Shown here: positions 35,386 to 44,601 of the stretch, one piece after another
Layout: each line of letters begins with the position of its first letter
Numbering within the stretch: position 1 is the first letter of the stretch
Origin: CAYJEQ01 sp964369235
GTDB lineage: Bacteria > Bacillota > Clostridia > Oscillospirales > Ruminococcaceae
Assembly: GCA_964369235.1 (NCBI GenBank)
Contig: CAYJEQ010000006.1
Location: 1-64,000, forward strand
Length of the DNA: 64,000 bases
Direction of reading: 5' to 3'
The notes under the pieces: generated by a model
Seen by the model: the letters and a program-made list of their open reading frames with translations, nothing else
Told to the model about the DNA's origin: nothing
Databases searched by the model: none
Position numbers and translations under genes: made by a program

Positions 35386-36288
35386 TTATAAATCCCCCTT
35401 ATAAACTCCTGCTGCTTTAGCAAGTGCTATAGTTCTTTCTGCACCTTCTACAAAGGCTATATCTAGCATTTGACCGTTAAGTGTAAATATCCCTATGCCC
35501 TTTTCGGCATTCTCTCTAACAGCCATAACCACCTTCTCAGCATCTTGAATTTCCTTAGGTGTAGGAGCAAAAATTTCATGTACTACTCTAATCTGTTTAG
35601 GAGTAACGATAGATTTTCCGTCAAAGCCCATTTCATGAATAAGCTGTGTTTCACGCTTAAAGCCTTCCATATCGTTAAAATCAGTAAATACTGTGTCAAA
35701 ACACTGTACCCCTGCAGCTCTTGCAGCAATAACTATCTGCCCTCTTGCAGACAGTAGCTCGCTACCACTGGCAGAAGCCTTAGTGTGTAGGCATCTACGG
35801 TAGTCACCACCAGATAGAGCAACACCGATTAATCTATCAGAGGATTTACATATCTCAAAGGCATTAATAATAGCCAGTGGGCTTTCCAGTGCTGCCATTA
35901 GCAGAACACTGCCTTTTTCAATGCCAAATTCTTCTTCACATTTCTCTACCAGTGCTTCCACCTGCTTAACATCTGCCGCAGATTCGCACTTAGGAATACG
36001 AATTCCGTCTGCACCACCTGCCACAGAAACTCTAACATCTTCCTGCCAGTGAGGGGTGTCAATACCATTTATTCTTACAAATATCTCTGTATTGCCATAA
36101 TCTACATTTTTAAGTGTCTGGTACAGAGAAAATCTCGCTACATCTTTCTGATTTTCAGAAACAGCATCTTCAAGGTCAAAAATTACACTATCACTTCCAA
36201 AGATATAGGCATCTTTTAAAAGCGATGGTTTGGTGGCACTTAAAAACATCATGGATCTTCTTAAGCGGTTTTTATTTTTATGACTCAT
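35386..36288 (-). CDS. citE: Citrate lyase beta subunit (citryl-ACP lyase)
   Basis: A 300-aa CitE of the HpcH/HpaI aldolase fold. It cleaves citryl-ACP to oxaloacetate and acetyl-ACP. LRRSMMFLSATKPSLL, IFDLEDAVSENQKDVAR, EIFVRINGIDTPHW and the ALESPLAIINAFEI region are typical. ATG 36288 has GGAG 12 bases upstream. An in-frame ATG at 36306 lacks a ribosome site, but cannot be ruled out. Confidence 0.94.
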   Translation of the reverse strand: MSHKNKNRLRRSMMFLSATKPSLLKDAYIFGSDSVIFDLEDAVSENQKDVARFSLYQTLKNVDYGNTEIFVRINGIDTPHWQEDVRVSVAGGADGIRIPKCESAADVKQVEALVEKCEEEFGIEKGSVLLMAALESPLAIINAFEICKSSDRLIGVALSGGDYRRCLHTKASASGSELLSARGQIVIAARAAGVQCFDTVFTDFNDMEGFKRETQLIHEMGFDGKSIVTPKQIRVVHEIFAPTPKEIQDAEKVVMAVRENAEKGIGIFTLNGQMLDIAFVEGAERTIALAKAAGVYKGDL

Positions 36289-36323
36289 ATGGGTCTTACG
36301 CTCCATTCTAATGTATTTAAGTA

Positions 36324-36623
36324 TTATCTAACAATATTATTCCAAGGGATATTCTGGGTGCTTATGTCAGCACCACGCATTACTGCTGCCTGTAGTCTTG
36401 CTTTAATAGTGCAGTCAAGGGCGCCTTTGTCATTTACAGTAACCTTTACACCAGCTACTTCCATCTCAGCTAGAACAGCTTTTACTGTTGCTTTGATTTT
36501 ATTGCCATACTGCTTTTCTACACTGCTTGTAATCTCTATCTCTATAGTATCGTTTGGGGCAACAGTTACTATTACATCACTGGATTCCAGTGTGCCTGCC
36601 ACTCCGCTTTTAATAATTTCCAT
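36324..36623 (-). CDS. citD: Citrate lyase gamma subunit (acyl carrier protein)
   Basis: A 99-aa CitD. The SGVAGTLESSDV stretch near the N-terminus contains the Ser that carries the phosphoribosyl-dephospho-CoA arm, and IKARLQAAVMRGAD near the C-terminus is conserved. The upstream leader reads ATG-GTC-TAA-TAG before the real ATG at 36623. So the first ATG of that recurrent leader cannot be the start here. Confidence 0.94.
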   Translation of the reverse strand: MEIIKSGVAGTLESSDVIVTVAPNDTIEIEITSSVEKQYGNKIKATVKAVLAEMEVAGVKVTVNDKGALDCTIKARLQAAVMRGADISTQNIPWNNIVR

Positions 36624-36654
36624 CTATTAGACCATTCCTTTCTTTGGGCTTACG

Positions 36655-36685
36655 CAAAAATGATAGGTGGTTGCCCACCTATCAT
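36655..36685 (-). terminator. Terminator between tctA and citD
   Basis: Stem ATGATAGGTGG/CCACCTATCAT followed by five T residues on the minus strand, shortly after the tctA stop. Some read-through into citDEF is likely, or a second promoter in the short gap. Confidence 0.75.
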
Positions 36686-36697
36686 ACCTTGTCTTAA

Positions 36698-38203
36698 TTA
36701 TGAATTAAGGGCAGCTTTTTCTTTTTTAGCTTTAGAAGCGCTTTTTGCAAATGAATATACAAACATAATTACTATTGAAGCTAGTAGGAATGCTGTAATT
36801 GGACGAGAAACAAACTGCATAATGTCGTTGTTAGCAATCTGCATACCACGACGGAAGTGTCTTTCTACCATTGGGCCTAGAACTAGTGCTAGGATTAGTG
36901 CAGAGGTGTTAAACTTAAACTTCTTAAAGAAGTAACCGAAGATACCACCAACAATCATAACTGTAACATCGGACATATTTCCTCTGTAGGAGTAACAGCC
37001 GATAATGGATAGCATCATGATAAATGTTCCTAGAACATAGTATGGTACCTTTAGAATCTGGGAGAACACCTTAGCAATACCAAAGGAGATAAATATCATA
37101 ATGATATTTGCAATCATCATTGCAGAGAAGGTAGCAGATAGGTATTCAGGCTGTGCTTCTAGAAGCATAGGACCCATCTGTACACCGTGAATAGATAGAG
37201 CTGTCATCATCATAGCAGCAGCATTACTACCTGGGATACCCATAGCTAGTAGTGGAACCATAGCACCACCTGTAGCTGCGTTGTTAGCTGTTTCAGAAGC
37301 TGCGATACCATGTGGGTCACCCTTACCTAGTAGCTCTGGATGCTTGGATACTTTACCCTCAACTGCGTAGGAGATCCATGCAGCGATAGTAGCACCAGCA
37401 CCTGGCATAATACCGATAATTGTACCTAGTACACCAGAACGAAGCATTGTCCATTTAAGTGCCCAGATTTCCTTTAGGGAAGCTAGTTTGGATATATCTG
37501 CCTGTTTGTCTGCAGAGTACGCAGATCTGTCGGCAGGTTTTCTGATTTCGTCAAATATTTCTACAGCTGCAAACATACCTAGCATGAAAGGCAGTGCGTC
37601 AATACCATCAATTAGCAGTGGCTGATCAAAGGTAAATCTTGGCACAGAGGAGGAGAAGTCCAGACCTACAGTACCTATCCATAAACCGATAATTGCAGAA
37701 GCAAATGTGTTTAGTTTTCTTTTTTCGTCTAGGAAGATCAGGATTGATAGACCTAGTAGACAAACTGCAAACTGCTCAGAAGAGGAGAACTCAAGAGCCA
37801 GCTGCATTAGAGGCTGTGTAGCTAGGAACATGATCATAGCAGAAGCAAGACCACCCATACCAGAGCCAACAAGTGCGAAGGTTAGAGCTTTACCAGCTTC
37901 ACCACGCTGTACCATTGGATAACCGTCTAGAACTGTAGCAGCACTAGAAGGTGTACCTGGGATTTTAAATAGAATAGCAGTGATACTACCACCAGTAATA
38001 GCAGCACAATAAACTGCACTTAGAAACGCAATGGCAAGAACTGGACTCATACCGTAGGTAAAGCTGATACAAAGCACGATTGCCATTGTAGCACTAACAC
38101 CTGGTAGAGCACCAAAAGTTACCCCTAGTGTTACACCTAACACTATCCATATTAGTGATATTGGTTGAAGGATTACTGATAATCCTTGTAAAAACAATTC
38201 CAT
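36698..38203 (-). CDS. tctA: Tripartite tricarboxylate transporter, large membrane subunit (TctA family)
   Basis: A 501-aa membrane protein with about ten to twelve spans. It is the channel of a TctABC importer, which uses an ion gradient with a binding protein. Family glycine-rich motifs GALPGVSATMAIVL and GIMPGAGATIAAWISY are present, together with ASETANNAATGGAMVPLLAMGIPGS (too long to be chance). It lies directly before citrate lyase, so citrate is the probable substrate. Confidence 0.94.
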   Translation of the reverse strand: MELFLQGLSVILQPISLIWIVLGVTLGVTFGALPGVSATMAIVLCISFTYGMSPVLAIAFLSAVYCAAITGGSITAILFKIPGTPSSAATVLDGYPMVQRGEAGKALTFALVGSGMGGLASAMIMFLATQPLMQLALEFSSSEQFAVCLLGLSILIFLDEKRKLNTFASAIIGLWIGTVGLDFSSSVPRFTFDQPLLIDGIDALPFMLGMFAAVEIFDEIRKPADRSAYSADKQADISKLASLKEIWALKWTMLRSGVLGTIIGIMPGAGATIAAWISYAVEGKVSKHPELLGKGDPHGIAASETANNAATGGAMVPLLAMGIPGSNAAAMMMTALSIHGVQMGPMLLEAQPEYLSATFSAMMIANIIMIFISFGIAKVFSQILKVPYYVLGTFIMMLSIIGCYSYRGNMSDVTVMIVGGIFGYFFKKFKFNTSALILALVLGPMVERHFRRGMQIANNDIMQFVSRPITAFLLASIVIMFVYSFAKSASKAKKEKAALNS

Positions 38204-38271
38204 ATAAATGTATATTCCTTTCTTATGTATGAAAATTAGTTTTTCATACTATATCCTTTAGTAAACGAGAT

Positions 38272-38772
38272 TTAGGACCACAAGTATTCCAGCCAGATGC
38301 CAAAGTCATAAATTGCACCTGCACCACGAGGCACGCTAGAGCCTAGACCCCATACAAAGATTGCATAAATCAAAGAAGTTATACCTAGGGATATAAGGAC
38401 ACTTTTAGGACTTAGTTTTAATCCTAGCATTGTCTGCATACCTGTACAGAATATAATTGTAGCAAGAACGAAACCTGCTGTTTCCATAATAGCAGCATAA
38501 CCGATAACCCAAGCAAAGCAGATTAACAGCTTATGGACAGCTTTGTCCTTTAGTCCAAAAATCTCGGCAAAGTTGAAATTCCATTTGTCTTTAGGCATAT
38601 TTTTTACAATAATAGCAACCTTTATAGTAAATATAATAATCGCCATTCCTACAAGCATCATAGGCCAGTATCTAGCCCAGATCTCATCGTTCCAAATTGT
38701 GATTTGTCCTGCTGATATAAACATAAATATGAAAAATAACAGCAAGCCAACATTAAACAATAATTCAGCCAT
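38272..38772 (-). CDS. tctB: Tripartite tricarboxylate transporter, small membrane subunit (TctB family)
   Basis: A 166-aa protein with four hydrophobic segments, as expected for TctB. It lies between tctC and tctA in the standard tctC-tctB-tctA order. Sequence conservation in this family is weak, so position is half of the evidence. ATG 38772 follows GGAGG. Confidence 0.88.
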   Translation of the reverse strand: MAELLFNVGLLLFFIFMFISAGQITIWNDEIWARYWPMMLVGMAIIIFTIKVAIIVKNMPKDKWNFNFAEIFGLKDKAVHKLLICFAWVIGYAAIMETAGFVLATIIFCTGMQTMLGLKLSPKSVLISLGITSLIYAIFVWGLGSSVPRGAGAIYDFGIWLEYLWS

Positions 38773-38810
38773 TTAAATCCTCCATCTGAGTTCTTTGTAA
38801 AAGTAAGGCG

Positions 38811-38870
38811 GTTTAGTTCATATTATAAAATAAGAACACCACCGCCATTACTTACTTTTTAGTAATATAG
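38811..38870 (-). other. Intercistronic hairpin between tctC and tctB
   Basis: Complementary arms AAGTAAG..GGCGGT and ACCGCC..TTACTT enclose an AT-rich loop. It lies just after the binding-protein gene and probably favours tctC expression over the membrane subunits. Confidence 0.55.
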
Positions 38871-38898
38871 TATTTATTATAGGAATATATCCTAAAAA

Positions 38899-39876
38899 TT
38901 ACTGGGATAGTGCAGCTGCAGAATCATATGTGTTCTGTAGGATAGTACCTAGTTCTTCAGCTGTCCATAGATTGTCGTTTGTCATACCATTCTGGTTGAT
39001 CCACTCAATCCATTCTGTGTTTTCTGTAGCTACTTTATGTACTGCTGCTCCAAATGTATCAATAGCTTCCTGTGGTGTTTCACCCATTGCTGTAAATACT
39101 CTGTAGTAGCCAAGCTCCATGTCATAACCTAGCTCCCCAGAAGAAGGAACATGGTCATAAGTAGAGTTTCTCTGATCAGCCATTGTTACTAGTGGGATAA
39201 GGTCGCCAGACTCAGCGTAAGCACCTGTATCACCCCATGTATTTAGACAAAGGTCGATATCACCAGCAATAACGGAGATAGCATCTTCGCCAGACTCAGA
39301 GGTAATCCACTGGAACTCAACACCAGTAGCGTTTTCAAACTCAGTAATAACTGCACCTGTGATACCGTTTGGTGTATCAACAGCAATACTTACTTCACCT
39401 GGATTAGCTTTAGCGTACTCGATCATTTCTTCAGCTGTTTTGTATGGTAGATCTTTATTAGCAAAAATCATACCCTCAGCCATTACAAGACCAGAAACTG
39501 GCTTAATTTCTGCCATTAGGTCAAATGTGTAGTTGCCCTGAGCAGCTGCGATAATAGCAGATGGAGCTGTAAACTGGAAAGCATAACCATCGTTTTTACC
39601 ATTGTGAGCAGCTGTAAATGCTGTTACACCAGAACCACCGGATTTATTTGTAATAACAACATCTTGACCTAGTTCAGCACTTAGGTATGTTGCAAATTTT
39701 CTAACTGTAGTATCTAGGCCTCCGCCTTCGCCTGCTGGTACTGTGATTTCGATTCTGTTCTGGAATACAAATTCGCCATCTTCGTTAAGAGTAGGCTCTG
39801 CTGCTCCTCCGCCTGAACATGCTGTTAGGCTAAGTGTTAGTGCTGCGGTTAAAAGTAATGATAATAATTTTTTCAT
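38899..39876 (-). CDS. tctC: Tripartite tricarboxylate transporter, binding lipoprotein (TctC family)
   Basis: A 325-aa binding protein with a lipoprotein signal (MKKLLSLLLTAALTLSLTAC, Cys20). TctC blocks include the IEITVPAGEGGGLDTTVRKFATYL start, VVITNKSGGSGVTAFTAAHN and the DTPNGITGAV region. I chose ATG 39876 with AGGAAGG upstream; a TTG eight codons earlier is unsupported. It probably binds citrate or a related tricarboxylate. It is divergent from the LysR gene. Confidence 0.93.
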   Translation of the reverse strand: MKKLLSLLLTAALTLSLTACSGGGAAEPTLNEDGEFVFQNRIEITVPAGEGGGLDTTVRKFATYLSAELGQDVVITNKSGGSGVTAFTAAHNGKNDGYAFQFTAPSAIIAAAQGNYTFDLMAEIKPVSGLVMAEGMIFANKDLPYKTAEEMIEYAKANPGEVSIAVDTPNGITGAVITEFENATGVEFQWITSESGEDAISVIAGDIDLCLNTWGDTGAYAESGDLIPLVTMADQRNSTYDHVPSSGELGYDMELGYYRVFTAMGETPQEAIDTFGAAVHKVATENTEWIEWINQNGMTNDNLWTAEELGTILQNTYDSAAALSQ

Positions 39877-40040
39877 TTTTCTCGACCTTCCTAAAATCAA
39901 ATTTTAATAGCAGTTGCTGTGAGATATTCTATATTCATCTATATAAAACAGATAAAATATACAAAATCAACCCCAGTTGTGCTGCTTCCTTTGTGATTAT
40001 AGTGTACACTTGACAATTGGAAAAAACAAGATTATAATTT

Positions 40041-40068
40041 CTATAAGCATTATAAAAGGCGTTTATAG
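40041..40068. promoter_or_regulatory. Candidate LysR-type operator
   Basis: CTATAAgC and GtTTATAG arms lie in the tctC-lysR divergent gap, with the T-N11-A-like symmetry used by LysR regulators. Suggested by position and symmetry only. Confidence 0.35.
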
Positions 40069-40160
40069 TAGAGTTGTTTGTTTATGTTTTTTTAACAAAT
40101 TGCACATATTTAGCCGTTGTTATGACTATAAATACACAGAAACTTTGGAGGTTATTACAT

Positions 40161-41054
40161 ATGGATAAGATTGACTGGGAAATATTAAAGCTTATTAAAA
40201 CCGAAAAAACCATGATAAAAGTATCTGAGAAGATATTTATATCTCAACCAGCAATATCCTATCGCCTGACCAAAATGGAGAATGAATTTGGGCAAAATCT
40301 CTTTTCTAGAAGTAATAAAGGTATTGTTTTAACTAATTCGGGGGAAAGGCTGCTGTCCTACTCCTCCCTGATGATACAATATAATAACGAAATCTATCAG
40401 CATGTGACCAATTCAGGTGATGATATTCACGGCAATATTGCCATAGGGGTTACTAATACATTTCTACAGCAGTCCTTAGCAGGTCAGCTAGCAGATTTTC
40501 ACAGTCATTATCCTATGGTTTCTGTAAATATAAAAACAGCTTCATCTACAGCATTAATAGAGAAGCTAAGAAATAATGAGCTAATGATGGTTGTTGTTCG
40601 TGGGGAGAAACCTGAGGGGGTCATTACCACACAGATATCTGAAGAACCACTGATAATTATTTCCTCTAAACCTATTACCGATGAGATGATGATGACCACG
40701 CCTTTAATTAGAAATAACTATGGCACTAGCATAACTATGATTAATGATATGTGGGTTACCGAGTATTTTGACGAACTGCCACCTATATCTAATATATCCT
40801 TAGACTCCACTTCCAGAGGACTGGTTAGCCTTGTAAAGGCTGGGCTGGGTTGGGGTATTATCTCTGCCTCTAGGTATCATGACATAGACAATCTACATTA
40901 CAAATTAATCTACAAAAATGACGGAACCCCCTATCGATACCACACCTATCTTACATATAATAAAGACGCCCTGAGCTTTGACGCCTATACAACCTATATA
41001 AATCACCTTACAACCTACTTTAAATCCTCAGAACAGAATCATATAGTAGGCTGA
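40161..41054 (+). CDS. LysR-type transcriptional regulator of the citrate cluster
   Basis: A 297-aa regulator. The N-terminal helix-turn-helix is clear (TMIKVSEKIFISQPAISYRLTKMENEFGQNLFSRSNKGIVLT), followed by a periplasmic-binding-protein-like effector domain. I chose ATG 40161 (GGAGG upstream). It is divergent from tctCBA-citDEF and probably activates it in response to citrate. The effector is inferred. Confidence 0.9.
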   Translation: MDKIDWEILKLIKTEKTMIKVSEKIFISQPAISYRLTKMENEFGQNLFSRSNKGIVLTNSGERLLSYSSLMIQYNNEIYQHVTNSGDDIHGNIAIGVTNTFLQQSLAGQLADFHSHYPMVSVNIKTASSTALIEKLRNNELMMVVVRGEKPEGVITTQISEEPLIIISSKPITDEMMMTTPLIRNNYGTSITMINDMWVTEYFDELPPISNISLDSTSRGLVSLVKAGLGWGIISASRYHDIDNLHYKLIYKNDGTPYRYHTYLTYNKDALSFDAYTTYINHLTTYFKSSEQNHIVG

Positions 41055-41078
41055 TTATAAGGTAATATTGTAAACCAA

Positions 41079-41119
41079 AAAACAGTTATCTATACCGTCT
41101 ATAGATAACTGTTTTATAC
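41079..41119 (+). terminator. Terminator after the LysR gene
   Basis: A 16-bp stem AAAACAGTTATCTATA/TATAGATAACTGTTTT. The same stem recurs at 41269-41305. Confidence 0.75.
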
Positions 41120-41305
41120 TTATAATAAAAGCGAAACTACTGTGTCGCTAAAAACTCGCAAAAAGAATTCATATACAATAGTATTATTCATTCATTTACA
41201 AGTTTTGCTTCTTGTATTTCATCTTTTCTAATAAGTATTCCAGATTGCAGACTTTGTCTACAATCTGCCAGTTATCTATATTACATATAGATAACTGTTT
41301 TTTTT
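41079..41305 (+). repeat. Hairpin-bounded intergenic element, copy A
   Basis: About 227 bp starting and ending with the same hairpin (CAGTTATCTATA/TATAGATAACTG), the second one followed by eight T residues. Inside are TGTGTCGCTA, TATACAATAGTATTATTCA, ATTTACAAGTT and a CAGATTG.AGAC stem. The inner words match the element on the minus strand at 54243-54536. Confidence 0.6.
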
Positions 41306-41711
41306 CTATACTATAAAAGACCTTTATATAGTAGTTAAAAAATATCTCTCCTTAGATGTTGTGTAAACTAGCCCAATTACATTGATAACCCCAATATTAA
41401 ATGATATAATAAACACATTATAATTAGATTTGTGAGTGTTTATTATATTTTAAAGTTTAATATTATATGGCATAACTAATAAAATACACAATACTCATCA
41501 TTATAAGTGTAAATATAGTATTAAAGATTAGTTTTGCTCTTGCCTATAATTTATATGAAAGGATAGGGTGTGAAATAGTCTAACCAATCTTAATAGACTA
41601 TATAAATCCCCCTAGGTTACAAGTTTGAAAATAATTTTCAAACTGAGAGTTTTGTGCTTTTCGCTGTAAAGCATTAGCCCACAAAACATCAAGAAAGGAA
41701 TGGTTATAAAT

Positions 41712-42599
41712 ATGAAAGAAAATCATACTGATTACTATAAGTCCACTGTAGAGGAGATTACAAGGGGGTTTGAACAGCGTCGCAAAGACCTTCGTACTGG
41801 GTATATTATCTGTGGACTTGGATACATAGCCTCTTTGCTACTTGCTACTGTTAATATTATAGCTGCCTCAGTGCTGTTTATTATAATAAGTATAGTGTTC
41901 CAGCTTACTGTAAAGGTAAAGGAAAGAACATTCCAGAAGGATTTTGCTAAGGAGAACATACTTATTGGTTTACAATCGGATTTACCAGACTGTAAGTATA
42001 GCTACAACTCCAGTATAACTATGGAGGATTTTGGTAAGTTTAATATTGCTCCTACCTTTAAGGGATTTATATCAGTTCATAGCCTAACTGCCCTATATAA
42101 AGATAGTCAGATACTTCTATGTGATATTACCTCCCCCTATAATTCCCAGATAGCAGGTAAAAAAAGAGTATCCATTCTGTCTGGTTGTACAGCTATGGTT
42201 ACTCTGCCTAAGTCCAGTGGATTAGATATGAGGATTGTTCATAAGAATTTTTTTCACTATGATGACCGTCAGGAGTTTTTCTGTCAGCAAGGTGGACTTG
42301 TGGTTATAGATTCTGAGGATTCTAACTTTCAGCAAAACTTCGTAGTTTATGGTAGGGAAGGACAGAGCGTTCCAAAGGGACTTATTAATATTGTAAATAG
42401 TCTTGCAGAGGATACTAAGAAATTTATAGGAGTGTCTATAGTAGAGGATAAAATAATTGTATTTATTAGTAATAAGTATCTAGGCAGAATTCAGCCAATA
42501 CTTAAAATTCCTGTGGAGGAATATATGCTGCGAACCCACTCTATGCCTGAGATTAAATATGTAAAGAAGCTGATAGATTTTTGCAGTCAGCAGGATTAA
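41712..42599 (+). CDS. Membrane protein of the DUF3137 type
   Basis: A 295-aa protein. Two hydrophobic segments at about 28-45 and 48-65 follow a charged N-terminus. The remainder is a soluble domain with features like DUF3137: SLTALYKDSQILLCDIT, FHYDDRQEFFCQQGG and EDKIIVFISNKY. I chose ATG 41712; a leader ATGGTTATAAAT precedes it. It stands alone between the citrate regulator and citC and is followed by the 256-bp repeat. The function is unknown and the family call is tentative. Confidence 0.7.
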   Translation: MKENHTDYYKSTVEEITRGFEQRRKDLRTGYIICGLGYIASLLLATVNIIAASVLFIIISIVFQLTVKVKERTFQKDFAKENILIGLQSDLPDCKYSYNSSITMEDFGKFNIAPTFKGFISVHSLTALYKDSQILLCDITSPYNSQIAGKKRVSILSGCTAMVTLPKSSGLDMRIVHKNFFHYDDRQEFFCQQGGLVVIDSEDSNFQQNFVVYGREGQSVPKGLINIVNSLAEDTKKFIGVSIVEDKIIVFISNKYLGRIQPILKIPVEEYMLRTHSMPEIKYVKKLIDFCSQQD

Positions 42600-42612
42600 T
42601 TGTATTCTAATT

Positions 42613-42868
42613 AAAGCCTGCTGAACAACCCAAAAACATACTTATAGGTTTATTTAATATGTTTTTGGGTGTTTAGAAGTGCAAAGTTTTTAATCCATTA
42701 TTATAAAAACTTTGCACTCTGAATTTGGAGTATAGCTCCAAATTCAGGCAGGCTGTCTATCAATGCACCTGTTAACCTCAAAACGCCCTTGTTTTGAGGT
42801 TAAATCGCCACAATATTGTGGCGATTTGTAACTGGGTGCTTAGCACCCAGTTATTCAGTAAGCATTAT
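42613..42868. repeat. 256-bp six-hairpin repeat, copy 1
   Basis: Six consecutive hairpins: 42629-42669, 42678-42718, 42719-42747, 42774-42801, 42802-42827 and 42830-42852. It matches 46739-46994 without gaps, with about nine differences. Within the fifth stem the change CGCC..GGCG to CCCC..GGGG keeps the pair. It lies just after the DUF3137-type gene. Confidence 0.92.
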
Positions 42869-42913
42869 TATAATATAGTAAGAAAATAATACTGATATAT
42901 AAAGGAGTAGCCT

Positions 42914-43960
42914 ATGAATCATTATGAAGAAAAGAGGATTGCCCATTGGGATAAAGCTGGCAATAAACAGCTTAATGACCTTTTAGAGCAGGAGGGCATA
43001 GCTAAAGACAATAATCTTGAGTACACTATGGGTGTGTTTCATGAGGACAAATTAGTTGCTACAGGATCTTATTTTAAAAATACCCTTAGATGTTTAGCTG
43101 TGGATTCTAGCTACCAAGGGGAAGGACTACTTAATAAAGTAATCTCCCATTTAATTAATCTAAAGGCAGAGGAAGGGGAGTTTCACCTATTCCTATATAC
43201 CAAAACCGACAAAACAGGATTTTTTAAAGATTTAGGTTTTAATGAAATTACAAGGGCTAATGATTTAGCAGTGTTTATGGAAAATCGCAAAGATGGCTTT
43301 AGCAAATACCTAGATAAACTAGTGAAAGAAAGCCCCCAGCTAGAAGGCAAGCAAGGTGCTATAATAATGAATGCTAACCCATTTACCCTAGGTCATCTGT
43401 ATTTAGTGGAAACAGCAGCACAAAGCTGTGACACCCTACATATATTTGTAGTAAGGGAAGAGGCTTCACTGGTACCCTTTAAGGTGAGATATGACCTTAT
43501 TAAAAAAGGCGTTTCACACCTACCAAATGTGGTTTTACATAATACTGATAGCTATATGATTTCCTCAGCAACCTTCCCTTCCTATTTTATAAAGGAAGAA
43601 CAGGGGATTACACAGGCACAGGCTGAGATAGATGTAGGTGTATTTTTACACATTGCTAAGGCACTGGGAATTAGCCATCGCTTTGTGGGAGATGAGCCTT
43701 TTAGTCAGGTGACAAACCTATATAATAATGCTATGGAAAAAATCCTAGGGCAGAATAATATCCAGCTAACCATACTGCCTCGTAAGGAAAATGATGGTGT
43801 GGCAGTAAGTGCCTCACAGGTTAGACTACATATCCATAATGGAGAGCTAGAAAAGATAAAAGACCTAGTGCCAGCCTCTACCTATGAGTTTTTCCAAAGC
43901 CCAGAGGGGGAAGACTGTATCAAGAAGATACAGGGTGCTAGTGATGTGGTACATCATTAG
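42914..43960 (+). CDS. citC: [Citrate (pro-3S)-lyase] ligase
   Basis: A 348-aa CitC. It acetylates the prosthetic group of CitD with acetate and ATP, switching citrate lyase on. The N-terminal 120 residues resemble a GNAT domain (LRCLAVDSSYQGEGLLNKVI). The rest is the nucleotidyltransferase part with NANPFTLGHLYLVETAA, the VVREEASLVPFKVRYDLIKKG region and PRKENDGVAVSASQVR. It stands apart from, and opposite to, citDEF. Confidence 0.94.
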   Translation: MNHYEEKRIAHWDKAGNKQLNDLLEQEGIAKDNNLEYTMGVFHEDKLVATGSYFKNTLRCLAVDSSYQGEGLLNKVISHLINLKAEEGEFHLFLYTKTDKTGFFKDLGFNEITRANDLAVFMENRKDGFSKYLDKLVKESPQLEGKQGAIIMNANPFTLGHLYLVETAAQSCDTLHIFVVREEASLVPFKVRYDLIKKGVSHLPNVVLHNTDSYMISSATFPSYFIKEEQGITQAQAEIDVGVFLHIAKALGISHRFVGDEPFSQVTNLYNNAMEKILGQNNIQLTILPRKENDGVAVSASQVRLHIHNGELEKIKDLVPASTYEFFQSPEGEDCIKKIQGASDVVHH

Positions 43961-44010
43961 TGGAGTTGGTTGATTTTACAGCTTTGCTTGATTTTGTTGT
44001 AATATTATAA

Positions 44011-44046
44011 AGTAAAAAGGGGCTGTTATGACAGCCCCTTTACTTA
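44011..44046. terminator. Terminator between citC and the convergent gene
   Basis: Stem AAAGGGGCTGT/ACAGCCCCTTT with a 4-base loop and A/T-rich flanks on both sides, so it may serve both directions. Confidence 0.75.
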
Positions 44047-44078
44047 TTGTAATTTGATTTTGGATAGTGTCTTTACCC

Positions 44079-44570
44079 CTACCCCTCGTCCTTACCACCA
44101 AAAATATATCGGAAGAATTTAATAGTTAATAGAAATACTCCTACATTAGCCATAAATCCAATTTTCTGGGGTTTTTCATATGGGGGCTGTGGGGATTGAG
44201 AGTGCTGTTCTATAGGTGGGAAATCATCACTAGGAGGGAGGAATTCTTCTAACTCATGCTGAAAAACCATACTGTGACCTTCTATATGGGAAAGCTGTTT
44301 TGGGGTAAAAGGTTCTTTACAGGACTTAATAAGTGTTAGCAGTACCTGTTTTTCCAGATATTCGCTTAATGTGACTATTTCTTGACAGGTGAAAACTACC
44401 CCCTTACTTACTGCCTTGGCAATAAGTTTTGAGGCGCCTTGTTCACTAAGGGTTTCAGTTAGTTCTAGGATTTCATCAAAAGGACCAAAATCTGTTAAAG
44501 ATGATATTCGGTTTATTTGGGTGGATTCTGTCCAATCATAAAACTTCTCATAATAATCTTCCCATGTCAT
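44079..44570 (-). CDS. Unknown 163-aa protein with C-terminal membrane segment
   Basis: No family recognised. It is a mostly acidic, helical protein starting MTWEDYYEKFYDW, with a Pro/Ser-rich stretch near 120-140 and one hydrophobic segment near the C-terminus (MANVGVFLLTIKFFRYIF). I chose ATG 44570, preceded by GGGAGG; upstream in-frame codons lie inside the previous gene's end. It follows the 248-aa membrane-protein gene by about 31 bases and probably forms an operon with it and the SUKH gene. Confidence 0.65.
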   Translation of the reverse strand: MTWEDYYEKFYDWTESTQINRISSLTDFGPFDEILELTETLSEQGASKLIAKAVSKGVVFTCQEIVTLSEYLEKQVLLTLIKSCKEPFTPKQLSHIEGHSMVFQHELEEFLPPSDDFPPIEQHSQSPQPPYEKPQKIGFMANVGVFLLTIKFFRYIFGGKDEG

Positions 44571-44601
44571 AATATAAGTCCTCCCTATAGTTTTTAATCT
44601 C

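Larger units (their letters stand above)
41055..41711. other. Non-coding region with hairpin-bounded element
   Basis: 657 bp without a gene. It holds the element at 41079-41305 and an AATAAACAC...GTGTTTATT stem near 41400-41450. A hairpin AGTTTGAAAATAATTTTCAAACT near 41622-41645 recurs near 49574-49597. Confidence 0.6.
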
